Below, one piece after another: positions 1-8,751 of a DNA stretch of 64,000 nucleotides. The position numbers were made by a program, and so were the translations under genes. This DNA comes from Liquidambar formosana (lineage: Eukaryota; Streptophyta; Magnoliopsida; Saxifragales; Altingiaceae), in contig CM077827.1 in NCBI GenBank assembly GCA_039720395.1, positions 8,595,991-8,659,990 of the forward strand, read 5' to 3'. The first letter of the stretch is position 1. Each line of letters starts with the position of its first letter. The notes beneath the pieces were generated by a model that worked only from the letters and a program-made list of their open reading frames with translations, was not told where the DNA came from and did not search any database.

Positions 1-12
1 CAAAAGGGATTA

Positions 13-524
13 TGACGTAGCAGAAAGCACATGAAAGAAAAAGGGCACCGCCTTCTTCTTAGAAAAATACTCAAATTCACGAGCAATAGAATAGAGTGTC
101 ACACTCGAATCCACGAGCAAAAGAGTAAAAACTTAGTAAAGAAATTCTCATTGATCAAAGTTCTATTCTTGCCCATAGGGCTATAAGCCTATTTATAAAG
201 AACTAAAGCTATGAAATAAAAATCCTAGCTTTACTAGAACAACTTAAACCAATTAGGAAAAGGAAATAACAAATTATACTAAATCTAGGAAAACATGAAA
301 ATAGGAAAGGAATAAGAAAAATAAGCAAATTAAGCAAATCTAGTTAAGAACTTAACTAGATTTGGCCTTCTCGGCTGGGTGCGATTTTTTCTCAAAATCT
401 AGTTATGATGCTAACTAGATTTGGCTCATGCTAACTAGATTTGCCTAGCCTCAAAGAGAACTTTTGATGATCCAGCAATGGCCAACCGCGAAGGCGACTA
501 GTCGGGATGATTTGTCCTACATCA
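13..524 (-). repeat. 3' LTR of gag-only retrotransposon
   Basis: Left LTR, the 3' one because the element reads on the minus strand. It contains a TATA-like TATAAATA on the minus strand near 188-204. It is about 40 bp longer than its partner, partly from an extra stretch around 340-420. Confidence 0.88.
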
Positions 525-664
525 GTCCCCTCCACTTGAAAACAACTCGCCCTCAAATTTATTGTATGTGCTTGAAGTTTTTCGTCCCAAACAAAAAGAT
601 ACTTCGAGTACTTGATCAATTGCTTCATCTTCCCTCGAAATTTATGCTCTAAAATATTTTTTAC

Positions 665-1741
665 TCAAACCATTATCTCTGTAGCCTTCAATTGATTAAT
701 CAGTTCGATTAAACAAGGATTGATAACAAAATTAAATTTCTCGACCCCAATAAAATCAATGTTTTGCAACCTGTAAATATTGAGAAGATCAATTGATAAA
801 GTATCAACTAGATGTTGTGATTGGATCTCTACCGAAATTTTGATGAGTTCTTTCTTTGATGAAATTTCACAATCAATGGTCTCCCCCAAAGCTTCATGCT
901 AAAAAATTACTTCCTTTAGATCTTCAAACTTCTCACAATTTTCTTCCAATGGTGGTTGTACCTCATTAGGAATGACAACTACCTCTGTCTCTTAGGCTTC
1001 CACCACAATACTCTCAACCGCATCTTTAACATCAATTATGGACTCATCCTCTTCTTCAATAACCAAGTTAGCTTCTGGTTTTGGATCTTCAAAATTTTTA
1101 TGAACCTCTTGTTTTAGTGGTTGATTATAAAACTCCATGGTATAATCTCTCACACAATAATTACTACGCCCATAATCTTGATCTATATCGAATTCTTTAT
1201 AATCATAAAAAGAAAATTTAGATACTATCATTCTTCTCATTCTAGGCCATGAGCGAATATAAGATTTACCTTGTTGAGTTCTCGAAAATTGCAATTGATC
1301 CCACCACTTTGCAGCACAAAGTCTAAGCTTGAATGTTATAGCTTTTACCTTTTCCTCATCCGAGATCTTCACATAGTCGAAAAATATCTCCAAATTAAAT
1401 AACCAATAATAGTTTTCGTTCGAAAATCCATTGAAATTAGGAATATCTCTAAATTCTTTAAATTTCCGACGATTAGGAACGTGTCTACCAATAGGATGAT
1501 CAGGAGCCCCATCGTCGGCACAAACCTTATTGTCCTCACGTAGTAGCGTATTAGTCTTCATCGTTAACCTAGCAAGAGTTGCTTGTATTTCCCACAATGC
1601 TTGCTTGGTGTCGCGTTGAATCCTTGAAATTTTGGCCCTAGTAAGAGCCTCTTCTCCATATATGTACGTCGTCGTCAAAGAAGTTGCCACTATAGCGTGC
1701 AATTGCCATCTAACCAGGATGAAACCTCTTCTGATACCAAT
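665..1741 (-). pseudogene. Gag-like ORF (retrotransposon gag), interrupted by two stops
   Basis: One minus-strand frame runs from the primer site to about 665 and is cut by two stop codons, near 989-991 and 898-900. The longest open part ends at 992. The core matches the plant retrotransposon gag family: a DIPNFNGF segment, then a helical stretch ending in the AAKWWDQLQ signature. An acidic C-terminal tail follows and no zinc knuckle is visible. Such proteins form the particle that packages element RNA. The first ATG after the primer site is unclear because the frame is open back into the LTR, so the native start may be lost. The 74-codon stretch at 665-889 is in the same frame and is read as the decayed C-terminus. 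Confidence 0.75.
1727..1741 (-). promoter_or_regulatory. Primer binding site, tRNA-iMet type
   Basis: On the minus strand the sequence beside the 5' LTR reads ATTGGTATCAGAAG. The TGGTATCAGA core pairs with the 3' end of plant initiator tRNA-Met, which is expected to prime minus-strand DNA synthesis. Confidence 0.85.
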
Positions 1742-2212
1742 TGACGTAGTGGAAAGCATATGAAAGAAAAAGAGCACCGCATTTTTCTTAGAAAAATACT
1801 CGAATCCACGAGTAATAGAGTAAGACACTCGTATCTACGAGCAAAAGAGTAAAAACTTAGTGAAGAAATTCTTATTGATCAAAGTTCTATTTTTGCCCAT
1901 AACAAGCCTATTTATAAAGAACTAAAGCTATGAAATAGAAATCCTAGTTCTACTAGAACAACTTAAACTAATTAGGAAAAGGAAATAACAAATTATATTA
2001 AACCTAGGAAAACATGAAAATAGGAAAAGAATAAGCAAAAAATCAAATTAATTTTTTTATGATCTAACCCGTGTGCGACTTTTTCTCAAAATCTAATTAT
2101 GATGCTAACTATATTTGGCTCATGCTAACTAGAATTGCCTAGCCAGAACTTTTGATGATCCAGCAATGGCTAACTACGAAGGCGACTAGTCAGGGTGATT
2201 TGTCCTACATCA
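1742..2212 (-). repeat. 5' LTR of gag-only retrotransposon
   Basis: Right LTR, carrying the element's promoter. The same TATAAATA motif lies near 1907-1922 on the minus strand. Its outer end abuts the GATTA duplication at 2213-2217. Confidence 0.88.
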
Positions 2213-2760
2213 GATTAAGAAATCAAATTCAAAATCTTTCACTTCTTGAAGCTTAAATCTCAATTACTACCGGTCCACCTCTTGAGCTTCAACATATGTT
2301 CGTTATTTTTATTTGATTTTTCAAAATTACCTAAATAGTTGCTGTGATCCGTCTCCTAGCCTACTTCACGTGATCTGACATTAATAAATTTACTAAAATA
2401 TTTCTATGTCAAAATTGCATGAAATTTTTGGAACAAATAATTTTTCTTCTTTAGTCTAGTTTTGATACAATATATATATATATATATATAGATATCTTAC
2501 GATTCAGATTTTTCGGGCGGTGAAATGCTATATACAGCATCTTATGTGTAGCACCAAAATAACAACACCTTATGCGAAATTATGTGTACGAACCAAAACT
2601 CCCTCAATTTATTTAAATCTAGATCTTGTTTACTGATGTGGGTTGGTGTTATATGAAAAGTGCTTCGTATATATAGCACCGCCCATTGCAGCATTATATA
2701 GGTATTTTGCAATTGTGTAACAAACATTAATTGGGACGCTGAAAGACAAAAGAAAAGAAT
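2213..2760. other. No gene seen; AT-rich, short (TA)n
   Basis: Intergenic sequence with a TA microsatellite near 2471-2490. The part next to 2761 may be an intron of the DUF247 remnant, because the minus strand has a GTAACT donor-like site just after its last conserved codons. Confidence 0.4.
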
Positions 2761-3240
2761 TTATGGCCATACCCCTCGAGTTACCTTGTGGTACAATTGT
2801 AGGAGCTCCACAATGAAGCAAGCGTCAAGTACCATCAGCTGCACAAACTTATCGCTGCTCAAAGCATCGAATTTCTCCGAGTAGCATTCTCTGGTTCTCG
2901 TCTCCAATTCCTTCATTTCTCTTTCAAGGCCATCCAACGTCACTTTTTCACTCGCCAATTCTTCACTGAACTGCCAACAGTGTTGGTTTTTTGAGTGATG
3001 GGGTCCAAGATGCCATAGAGAAACCGTAATTTGTGTGCTTCCATGGCTTGCAACTTTGGATTGTTACGATGAAATGGGCCTATGGAGACAAGCTCTGGGA
3101 TGAAGTTATCTTCATCAATTTTGCGCATGCCTGGGGGAACTCGGGATATACTACATCTTTCACTTTCGCCAGAGTTGTGAAGATGCTCTTCCCGTAGATG
3201 ATTGCGTATGTCAATGACCCATTGCCGGTGTTGGTGCGTG
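2761..3240 (-). pseudogene. DUF247 (UPF0481-type) gene fragment, frameshifted
   Basis: The minus strand encodes the N-terminal half of a DUF247 protein. Landmarks in order are VIDIRNHL, CSISRVP, RKIDEDNFIPELVSIGPFH, LQAMEAHKLRFL and, in another frame, a CYSEKF segment followed by QLMVLDACFIVELLQL. The first part (3240 to about 2960) and the second (2970-2761) are in different frames, so a frameshift lies near 2950-3000. A stop at 3241-3243 closes the frame upstream, and no ATG precedes the conserved region except an internal one at 3128. DUF247 proteins are a large plant family of several hundred residues, often membrane anchored, with few known functions. This copy lacks the C-terminal two-thirds. 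Confidence 0.75.
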
Positions 3241-3756
3241 GGTCAAGCTTGATCCTTCCTTATGATTTGCAGTGATAGGTTCCATTAATTTTCCTGAGAA
3301 AGATCAGCTAAGCTATATTTAGATTTAAATGCAAAGAGAAAAACCTCCCCTGAATTATATGATTTCAACATTGAGGATCGGATTTCACTCATAAACACCA
3401 ATTTCCTTCTCCAATACTCCATGTAAAAACTCTAAACCCCAACCAGATGGAGGTAGGACACATAAATAAATAAGGTAAATAGTAATAATAACATGAAGTT
3501 AGAAGATCGAGCATACCAGATATGCGAAGAGCTTCTCCCACAATTCTAACCAATCTCATAAGCCTGTTTATGAAGCATTGGAGATGGTCATTATATATTC
3601 GTAACTTCCATTGCGATAATGTATATTTCATGTTTAAAAAATGTAGCCTTGAAGACCAAGTCTTCTTCTTTTTTGGAAAAATCTACGAAGACCGATGTCA
3701 AGCATTATATTTTAGACTGCTATTTCACGCGTGTTTATCACCCTCATTCTGCGTTC
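3241..3756. other. Upstream flank of DUF247 fragment, shared with 34.3 and 63.5 kb
   Basis: About 3241-3355 is recognisably the same sequence as 34345-34460 and 63505-63620, with shared runs such as GATCCTTC, TTCCATT and ATTTTCCT and then AAATGC and AGAGAAA. This suggests a dispersed copy of one locus. No coding sequence is recognised from 3360 to 3756. Confidence 0.45.
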
Positions 3757-4993
3757 GGATTCAGTGCTAAGGTAGCGTAAGATTGCGACACGTCGACAAT
3801 GGTAGGTAATGGAGGGCTCAGCATCAAAATAACCCCAAAAACGCCCGTTTCAGCCATTTGTTAAATGACGTTAACACCATGAAAGAGAAAACTCCTGTTT
3901 AGATCAAAACAATGTCGTCTTGCAACTGAATCAAAACATCTGTTCGTTGTCACCAACGAAATCGATGGAGAAGCAAACCCAGATCGTCGGAGAAGGAAGT
4001 TAAACCGCCTTTCGGTTGCACACTTGCACATCGCTGATCTCTCTCCATTGAACGGTTGCCACTGGCAAGATCGATAGTGTGAATTTCTGGAAGAGCTAAT
4101 CATTTCATTAACTCGTAATAATATATACAAGTACAAAGGAGATACATCCCATTATTGACGGGATTCTACATGCGATAGGATAATGAGAATAAAAATAAAT
4201 AAAATGAAATGTCAACATATGTACAGTAAAGTGATATCCAAGAAGGTGGGCAATCTGATCTTCTCTAGAACTTTTGAGGGTAGGAGCATCCCATCTATAA
4301 ACCTTGTGTGCGGGCACATCTCTGGAGTTTGGACGAACCAGATTTTGAGTGGACGCAATTTTGAGCATATTTCCTAATAGACAGAGAGAGCTGATTAGAT
4401 TTGCAAACGGTTGAGTTTTTTAGATTTGTAAATGGGAGCGAATTACATCGATAGGTATTAAATATATATATATAAATTTGCAGCAGCCATTATACAAAGA
4501 CATTATATATATGAGTAAATGGGAGATTCATACCTGAAAAAATGGAGGTCCGATGAGCGGACACGACGGTGAGCGGCCCTGTGTAGCAGACCGCAGATCT
4601 GGGTTTGCTTCTCCTATGTTGTAGATCTCGAGCTTCAAACCTTCTTCGACGATATTAATGGCAGCGAGCAGCGAGCAGCAGCAGAGAGAGAAATGGCACC
4701 CAACAACCTTCTCCTATGAGAGAGAAAGCAAATCAAGCGGGAAAGGGGGAGATTGGAACCCAGCAAATGCCATCTGACACTGCAATCCAAATCTAATCTT
4801 GCGAAACGTTGTCGTTTGGGGTTGATTTGGGAGGCGTTAAGGCTGGACGGCGTTAAGCCATCAAATGTGGTATCGATACGACGTGGTTGGTGGGTCGTTT
4901 TAATGCTGAACCCTCCATTACTTGGCATTGTCGACATGTCACAATCTTATGCTACTTGGCATGGTGTCGAGATTCAACACCTCGGCACTAAAT
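3757..4993. mobile_element. Element with long imperfect terminal inverted arms
   Basis: The sequence from about 3757 (CGGATTCAGTGCTAAGG, then AAGATTGCGACACGTCGAC and TAATGGAGGGCTCAGCAT) recurs in reverse complement at 4993 back to about 4780. A second matched pair around GGAGAAGCAAACCCAGATC lies at 3968-3990 and 4595-4615, so the arms exceed 200 bp around a loop of about 550 bp. Long arms without an obvious transposase suggest a non-autonomous Mutator-like or foldback element. I could not find a clean 9-bp target duplication. No convincing protein is encoded. Confidence 0.5.
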
Positions 4994-4999
4994 CCGGAC

Positions 5000-5338
5000 T
5001 CCTTTGACAATCACTTGTACACAAAAATAAACTATAAATCATTTTGTATTCAAAGAGTTGTGGGAACCCTATCTTTGAAACACTTGAAAAGTGTGACTTG
5101 TAAAGGTTTAATCTCTATCCGTAAGAATCCTTTAGCAAAATTCTTGAGGCGAGGACAGAGGTGGAGAGGCCGAACATCATTAAAATCATTGTTTGTAATA
5201 TCTTTCTTATACTCTCTATTTTACATATTCTTAATTGCCTTAAATTTCTTTATATTTGCAATATTTTTTCTTGAGATTGCATTAAAGTCCATAAGGAGCT
5301 TAAAACTATATTCTCCCCACCCCCTCTAGGGTTAATCA
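5000..5338 (+). repeat. Probable fragment of a Sirevirus/Copia-type LTR end
   Basis: The stretch ends TTCTCCCCACCCCCTCTAGG, resembling the CCCCCCTTCTAGG end of the Sirevirus LTR at 7501-8676, and has the same T-rich character. This is by eye only; no primer site follows because a MITE interrupts it. Confidence 0.3.
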
Positions 5339-5346
5339 CTTGGGTC

Positions 5347-5813
5347 CATAGTTATTAAACCCAAACCGAACATTGACCCGGCCTAGAGATCGGGTCACCG
5401 GGTCATTGGTTCAACCGTCGGGTCAATGGTTCAACCAGTCTTGTAATTAAAAAAACAATAAAAAATAAAACTAAGTGGTAAAAAATGAAATGTGATGTTT
5501 AAATATTAAATAATATGTTTTGTGAGTTATTTTTCAACAACATATGTGGTTTATTGGTTAAGGCTCTCTCTTTAGCTTTAGTTTCCTTGCTTCAAATCCC
5601 AACAGCAACAAAAAGTGGTTGATTTTTATACACAGTTTCACACTTCACAAGTACTAAACCGGACCAGTTTATGAAAAAAACCACCGATTTGAGCCGATTT
5701 AATCCGATTCATTCCGGTTTGACTGTAATTCTGATCCAATTACAAAACCAAACCAGTCAGGGGTCCGGTTCACCAATCAAACCGCCCGGTCCGGTCCGGG
5801 TTTAATAACTATG
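5347..5813. mobile_element. hAT-type MITE, 8-bp duplication CTTGGGTC
   Basis: Perfect terminal inverted repeats CATAGTTATTAAACCC and GGGTTTAATAACTATG bound a 467-bp element. Identical 8-bp direct repeats CTTGGGTC flank it (5339-5346 and 5814-5821). An 8-bp duplication is the hAT hallmark. The subterminal regions are rich in CCGGTC/GACCCGG motifs in both orientations. It has no transposase and would depend on an autonomous hAT. Confidence 0.9.
5544..5600 (+). other. tRNA-like Pol III A/B boxes inside the hAT MITE
   Basis: TGTGGTTTATTGGTTAAGGC resembles a tRNA A box with D-arm. About 35 bp later GCTTCAAATCCC resembles a B box. The spacing fits a tRNA or SINE head. Either a SINE head was captured or the resemblance is coincidental. 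Confidence 0.4.
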
Positions 5814-5821
5814 CTTGGGTC

Positions 5822-6120
5822 TACAATTTTTTAATTTCTTATGGCTCTATAAGGATTCTCTGGGTAGATTCTAAGGGTTTCCTAATCGAGTTGAATGATT
5901 TGTCTCTTCCTTTCTTTTCTAATAAGCTAGCAAAGCAAAAAGATAATTAACCCTTATATAATTATCATAATCTCTAGATAATAATTACTGAAATGGTTCG
6001 AAAGCTCTATATGAGGGCATTTAAAAAACTGTGTTGAAACATATATAGGGAATGGCATTTTGGTTAAACAATAAAAATGCTATTGATCGCAAAGGTCTGT
6101 CCCACCGTATGTGAAGTCCT
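5822..6120. other. No gene seen between two transposons
   Basis: AT-rich sequence continuing the host copy interrupted at 5346. No ORF or RNA gene is recognised. Confidence 0.4.
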
Positions 6121-6123
6121 TAA

Positions 6124-6471
6124 GGCTGTGTTTTGTACGCTTGAATGGAATGGAATAAGAATGGAAATGGGATGGAAAAGGGAATGAAAGAAATGGTCAT
6201 TCTCAATGACCATTCCATGCCTTTATTGGGTGCACATTCTCATTCCATAATACCATCAATTACATCAATATTTTTATTATCTTTCATAATCATCTTCATC
6301 CTCTCTTACCCATATACCCACAATTCTTTTTTTTTATTAGCATATACCCACAATTCTTGCAACAAAACAACGAATAAATCATCTCATCTTCATAATCTTT
6401 TACCTATATACCCACAATTTTTTTTTTTTTTTTTTTTGATCAACATGTACCAAAAATTCTTGCAACAGAAG

Positions 6472-6512
<41 letters not shown>

Positions 6513-7145
6513 ATCTCCTCATTTTTATTTGTATTTGTATTTTTATTTTTTCATAATCAGGCCAAAAAAAAAAAAAAAAAAAAAAATCTTATCATCATCC
6601 CATAGTCATTTATCCCACAATCACAACACAAATTTTTTTTTTTTTTTACCATCATCTTCAAATTCACATACCCATTTACCCACATCAGGCTCCATATGGG
6701 GTAGATCTGAGAGGTGTGCTGGCCATATCATGCCCATTTATGACACTGGTGAAGTAGTGGCAACCGTCGAACCGAGGAGGATGGTGGGCTTGCACACCGT
6801 GTGGTAGAGCTTCTCCGGCTCGATTAGCTTGACAAGGCCTCAATCGCATTTGTAGGGGGGCAACAGCGATAAGAACGACAATCGGGATGAGCATTCACCC
6901 TTGGGTGTGTTAGTGGTGGGGTCATGTTGAGTGGTTGGAATGAGCATTCCTTTATCTAGGTGCATGTGTTGAGTGGTTGGAATGGGCATTCCTTGATCTT
7001 AAGGGCTTATTCCATTGTTTAATGGAATAGCCGGGTGTGAAGGAATTCGGGTTCCATTCCTTGGGCAAACCAAATATCCCACTTTTTTTTATCAATGGAA
7101 TTCTCATTCCATTCTCACCCCAATTCCATCGTAGCAAACACAGCT
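6124..7145. mobile_element. Harbinger-like non-autonomous element, TAA duplication
   Basis: The left end GGCTGTGTTTTGTACG is mirrored by the right end CGTAGCAAACACAGCT, and both are followed inward by GGAATGGAAT-rich inverted repeats. TAA flanks both ends (6121-6123 and 7146-7148), as in PIF/Harbinger (Tourist) elements. The interior has long T and A homopolymers (about 6417-6437, 6471-6510, 6561-6586) and a 200-bp GC-richer core (about 6690-6890) with no recognised protein. Long open frames across this region come from homopolymers and are not genes. Confidence 0.7.
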
Positions 7146-7500
7146 TAAAAGGTTACATTAATTTAAAAACACCTTCTCATCACCGAGTTATTTTCTTTTT
7201 GTCATTTTATTCTTTACCCTTCTCTCTCCACTCTTCCTCGCTCTATTTCGTTCCCATTTACGAATTTTACTTGAATTCAATGACATTATTGCTGGGATTG
7301 CATCAGGCCTGGACAATCATGCAATTGCATGCCACCTTCCCTCCCAAATGTTTGATTCCATAACAAAGAAGCTGTAGAGAAGCCACCTTGCACATGGCAC
7401 CCTTGAGAATGCCTTCTCACCCAACTGGAGTAACCAGCGGTTCATGACAACCATGGCGGTTGGCCATTGCTGGCAGAGGCTTCGATGGCCAGGACACCTT
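7146..7500. other. Insertion-site flank of the Sirevirus
   Basis: Unrecognised moderately GC-rich sequence, continuous before insertion with 19542 onward across the ACCTT duplication. It might be an old host-gene or repeat fragment. Short open stretches on both strands match nothing I recognise. Confidence 0.35.
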
Positions 7501-7776
7501 TGTAAAGTCCATTTTCTTAGATTGGCATATTCCGTGGCAAAAGTGGTGTTTGTTTAGTGTCATGTGTTGCTTCAAGAGTTCAAAACGCTTCCACAATTGA
7601 CTTGAGTGCAGACTTCAAGGCAATGCGACTCACACTCATTGTTAGGACAGGTAAGTGTCTTTAGAAGCCGGTTTTTGAATCGTTTCAATTCATTGTAATT
7701 CTTGTTATGAGTTTTGAACAAAGTGAAAAAGTTTTTGAAAAAGATTTCAAAACATTTTTGTAAGTTTTGGAGGTTA

Positions 7777-8018
7777 GGATCGATCCTAAGCATTGGAGGA
7801 TCGATCCTAGGGTGTCCTGAAAAAATGTTTTTAAGTTCTGTTTTCTAGGATCGATCCTAGGCATTGGAGGATCGATCCTAGGTGCTCTAAAAAAGACTTT
7901 TTGCCTCTGTTTTCTAGGATCGATCCTAGGTTCCTGGAGGATCGATCCTAAGTGCTCTAAATAGTGTTTTTCACTTCTGTTTTCTAGGATCGATCCTAGG
8001 TTCCTGGAGGATCGATCC
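7777..8018 (+). repeat. Four ~70-bp LTR units with eight GGATCGATCC palindromes
   Basis: Each unit carries two copies of GGATCGATCC (often extended to CTAGGATCGATCCTAG) about 20 bp apart. Units start at about 7777, 7848, 7917 and 7987. The same array is in the 3' LTR at 18637-18878. Palindromes upstream of the promoter are known in Sirevirus LTRs and may bind a dimeric regulator; that role is inference. Confidence 0.9.
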
Positions 8019-8103
8019 TTGCTCGTAAAATCCAGTTTTTAAGTTTTAATTAAATTACCTATTTGACCTTATTTCGAATCCCAGTCTTTTGGGGTCTCTT
8101 AGA

Positions 8104-8116
8104 CTCTTTAAATAGG
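8104..8116 (+). promoter_or_regulatory. Candidate TATA box of the 5' LTR
   Basis: CTCTTTAAATAGG lies downstream of the palindrome array and about 570 bp before the LTR end, a plausible TATA-like element for genomic RNA. Nothing confirms the start site. Confidence 0.45.
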
Positions 8117-8678
8117 TTTTGTTCTGATAGAGAGAGGGAAGCAAGCCTCTCCCAATTAGGTTTTCAAGAGCCCATCTTCTCAAATCTTCTCTAGAGCTTT
8201 TTAATCTAGTTTTTCTTTTCATGCTCTAGAGACCTTCAAACCACACAATATTTTTCACATCCTTGAGTGTTTGTGAGTCCGTTGCGACGGTGATCGAGCT
8301 TGCGAGTTCGTGGAGGAAGGAATCACTGTGAAGAGGTTGGTTGTGACCAAAGCCGTGAAGACGGAGATCGATCGTATGCGGTCGTGGGAGTGAAGACTTT
8401 TGCTTAAGTCCTTTTGGTCTGTAAGTGTGTCTTGTACTCATTTAATTCATAGTGGATTTGCTTCAACTGGACTAGGTCCCGTGGTTTTTCCCATCTAGGG
8501 TTTTCCACGTAAAAATCCGGTGTGCATCTTTTTATATGCTTTCATACTTGCTATGCGATTGGATTAATAGTGATACTTGGTTTTGTGAGTTTCATAATTA
8601 AAATTGGGTAAGATTTTGAGTAATACCTATTCAACCCCCCTTCTAGGTATTCTAGGGTTATTTAACCGGAATTTCAAT

Positions 8679-8690
8679 TGGTATCAGAGC
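8679..8690 (+). promoter_or_regulatory. Primer binding site, tRNA-iMet
   Basis: TGGTATCAGAGC, two bases after the 5' LTR, is the standard complement of the 3' end of plant initiator tRNA-Met. Confidence 0.95.
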
Positions 8691-8751
8691 GAGGTTCACT
8701 CTTAAGGTTTAACAGCCTGAGTGCTGATCCTTGTGTCTATTCTCCGGTATT

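Larger units (their letters stand above)
13..2212 (-). mobile_element. Complete non-autonomous gag-only LTR retrotransposon
   Basis: Two direct repeats (13-524 and 1742-2212) begin TGATGTAG and end CTACGTCA when read on the minus strand. They enclose only about 1.2 kb. The element is flanked by an exact 5-bp duplication GATTA (8-12 and 2213-2217), so both ends are certain. A tRNA-Met-type primer site abuts the right LTR and a purine tract (AGTGGAGGGGAC, minus strand, from 525) abuts the left one. The interior holds only a broken gag-like frame, with no protease, integrase or reverse transcriptase. It must therefore have moved using another element's enzymes. The LTRs differ by many substitutions and by about 40 bp in length, so the insertion is not recent. 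The gag type suggests Ty3/gypsy descent; this is inference. Confidence 0.9.
7501..8676 (+). repeat. 5' LTR of Sirevirus
   Basis: Begins TGTAAAGTCC and ends GGAATTTCA, giving the usual TG...CA boundaries. It is followed after two bases by the primer site and matches 18361-19536 throughout. Confidence 0.97.

Noticed and set aside
6145..6807. 220-codon plus-strand frame
   Set aside because: It runs through T and A homopolymers of a Harbinger-like element. Lysine and phenylalanine runs come from the homopolymers and no domain is present.
7777..8018. Possible CRISPR-like regular repeat
   Set aside because: Palindromic units in a plant LTR with nearly identical spacers, duplicated in the other LTR; not a CRISPR array.
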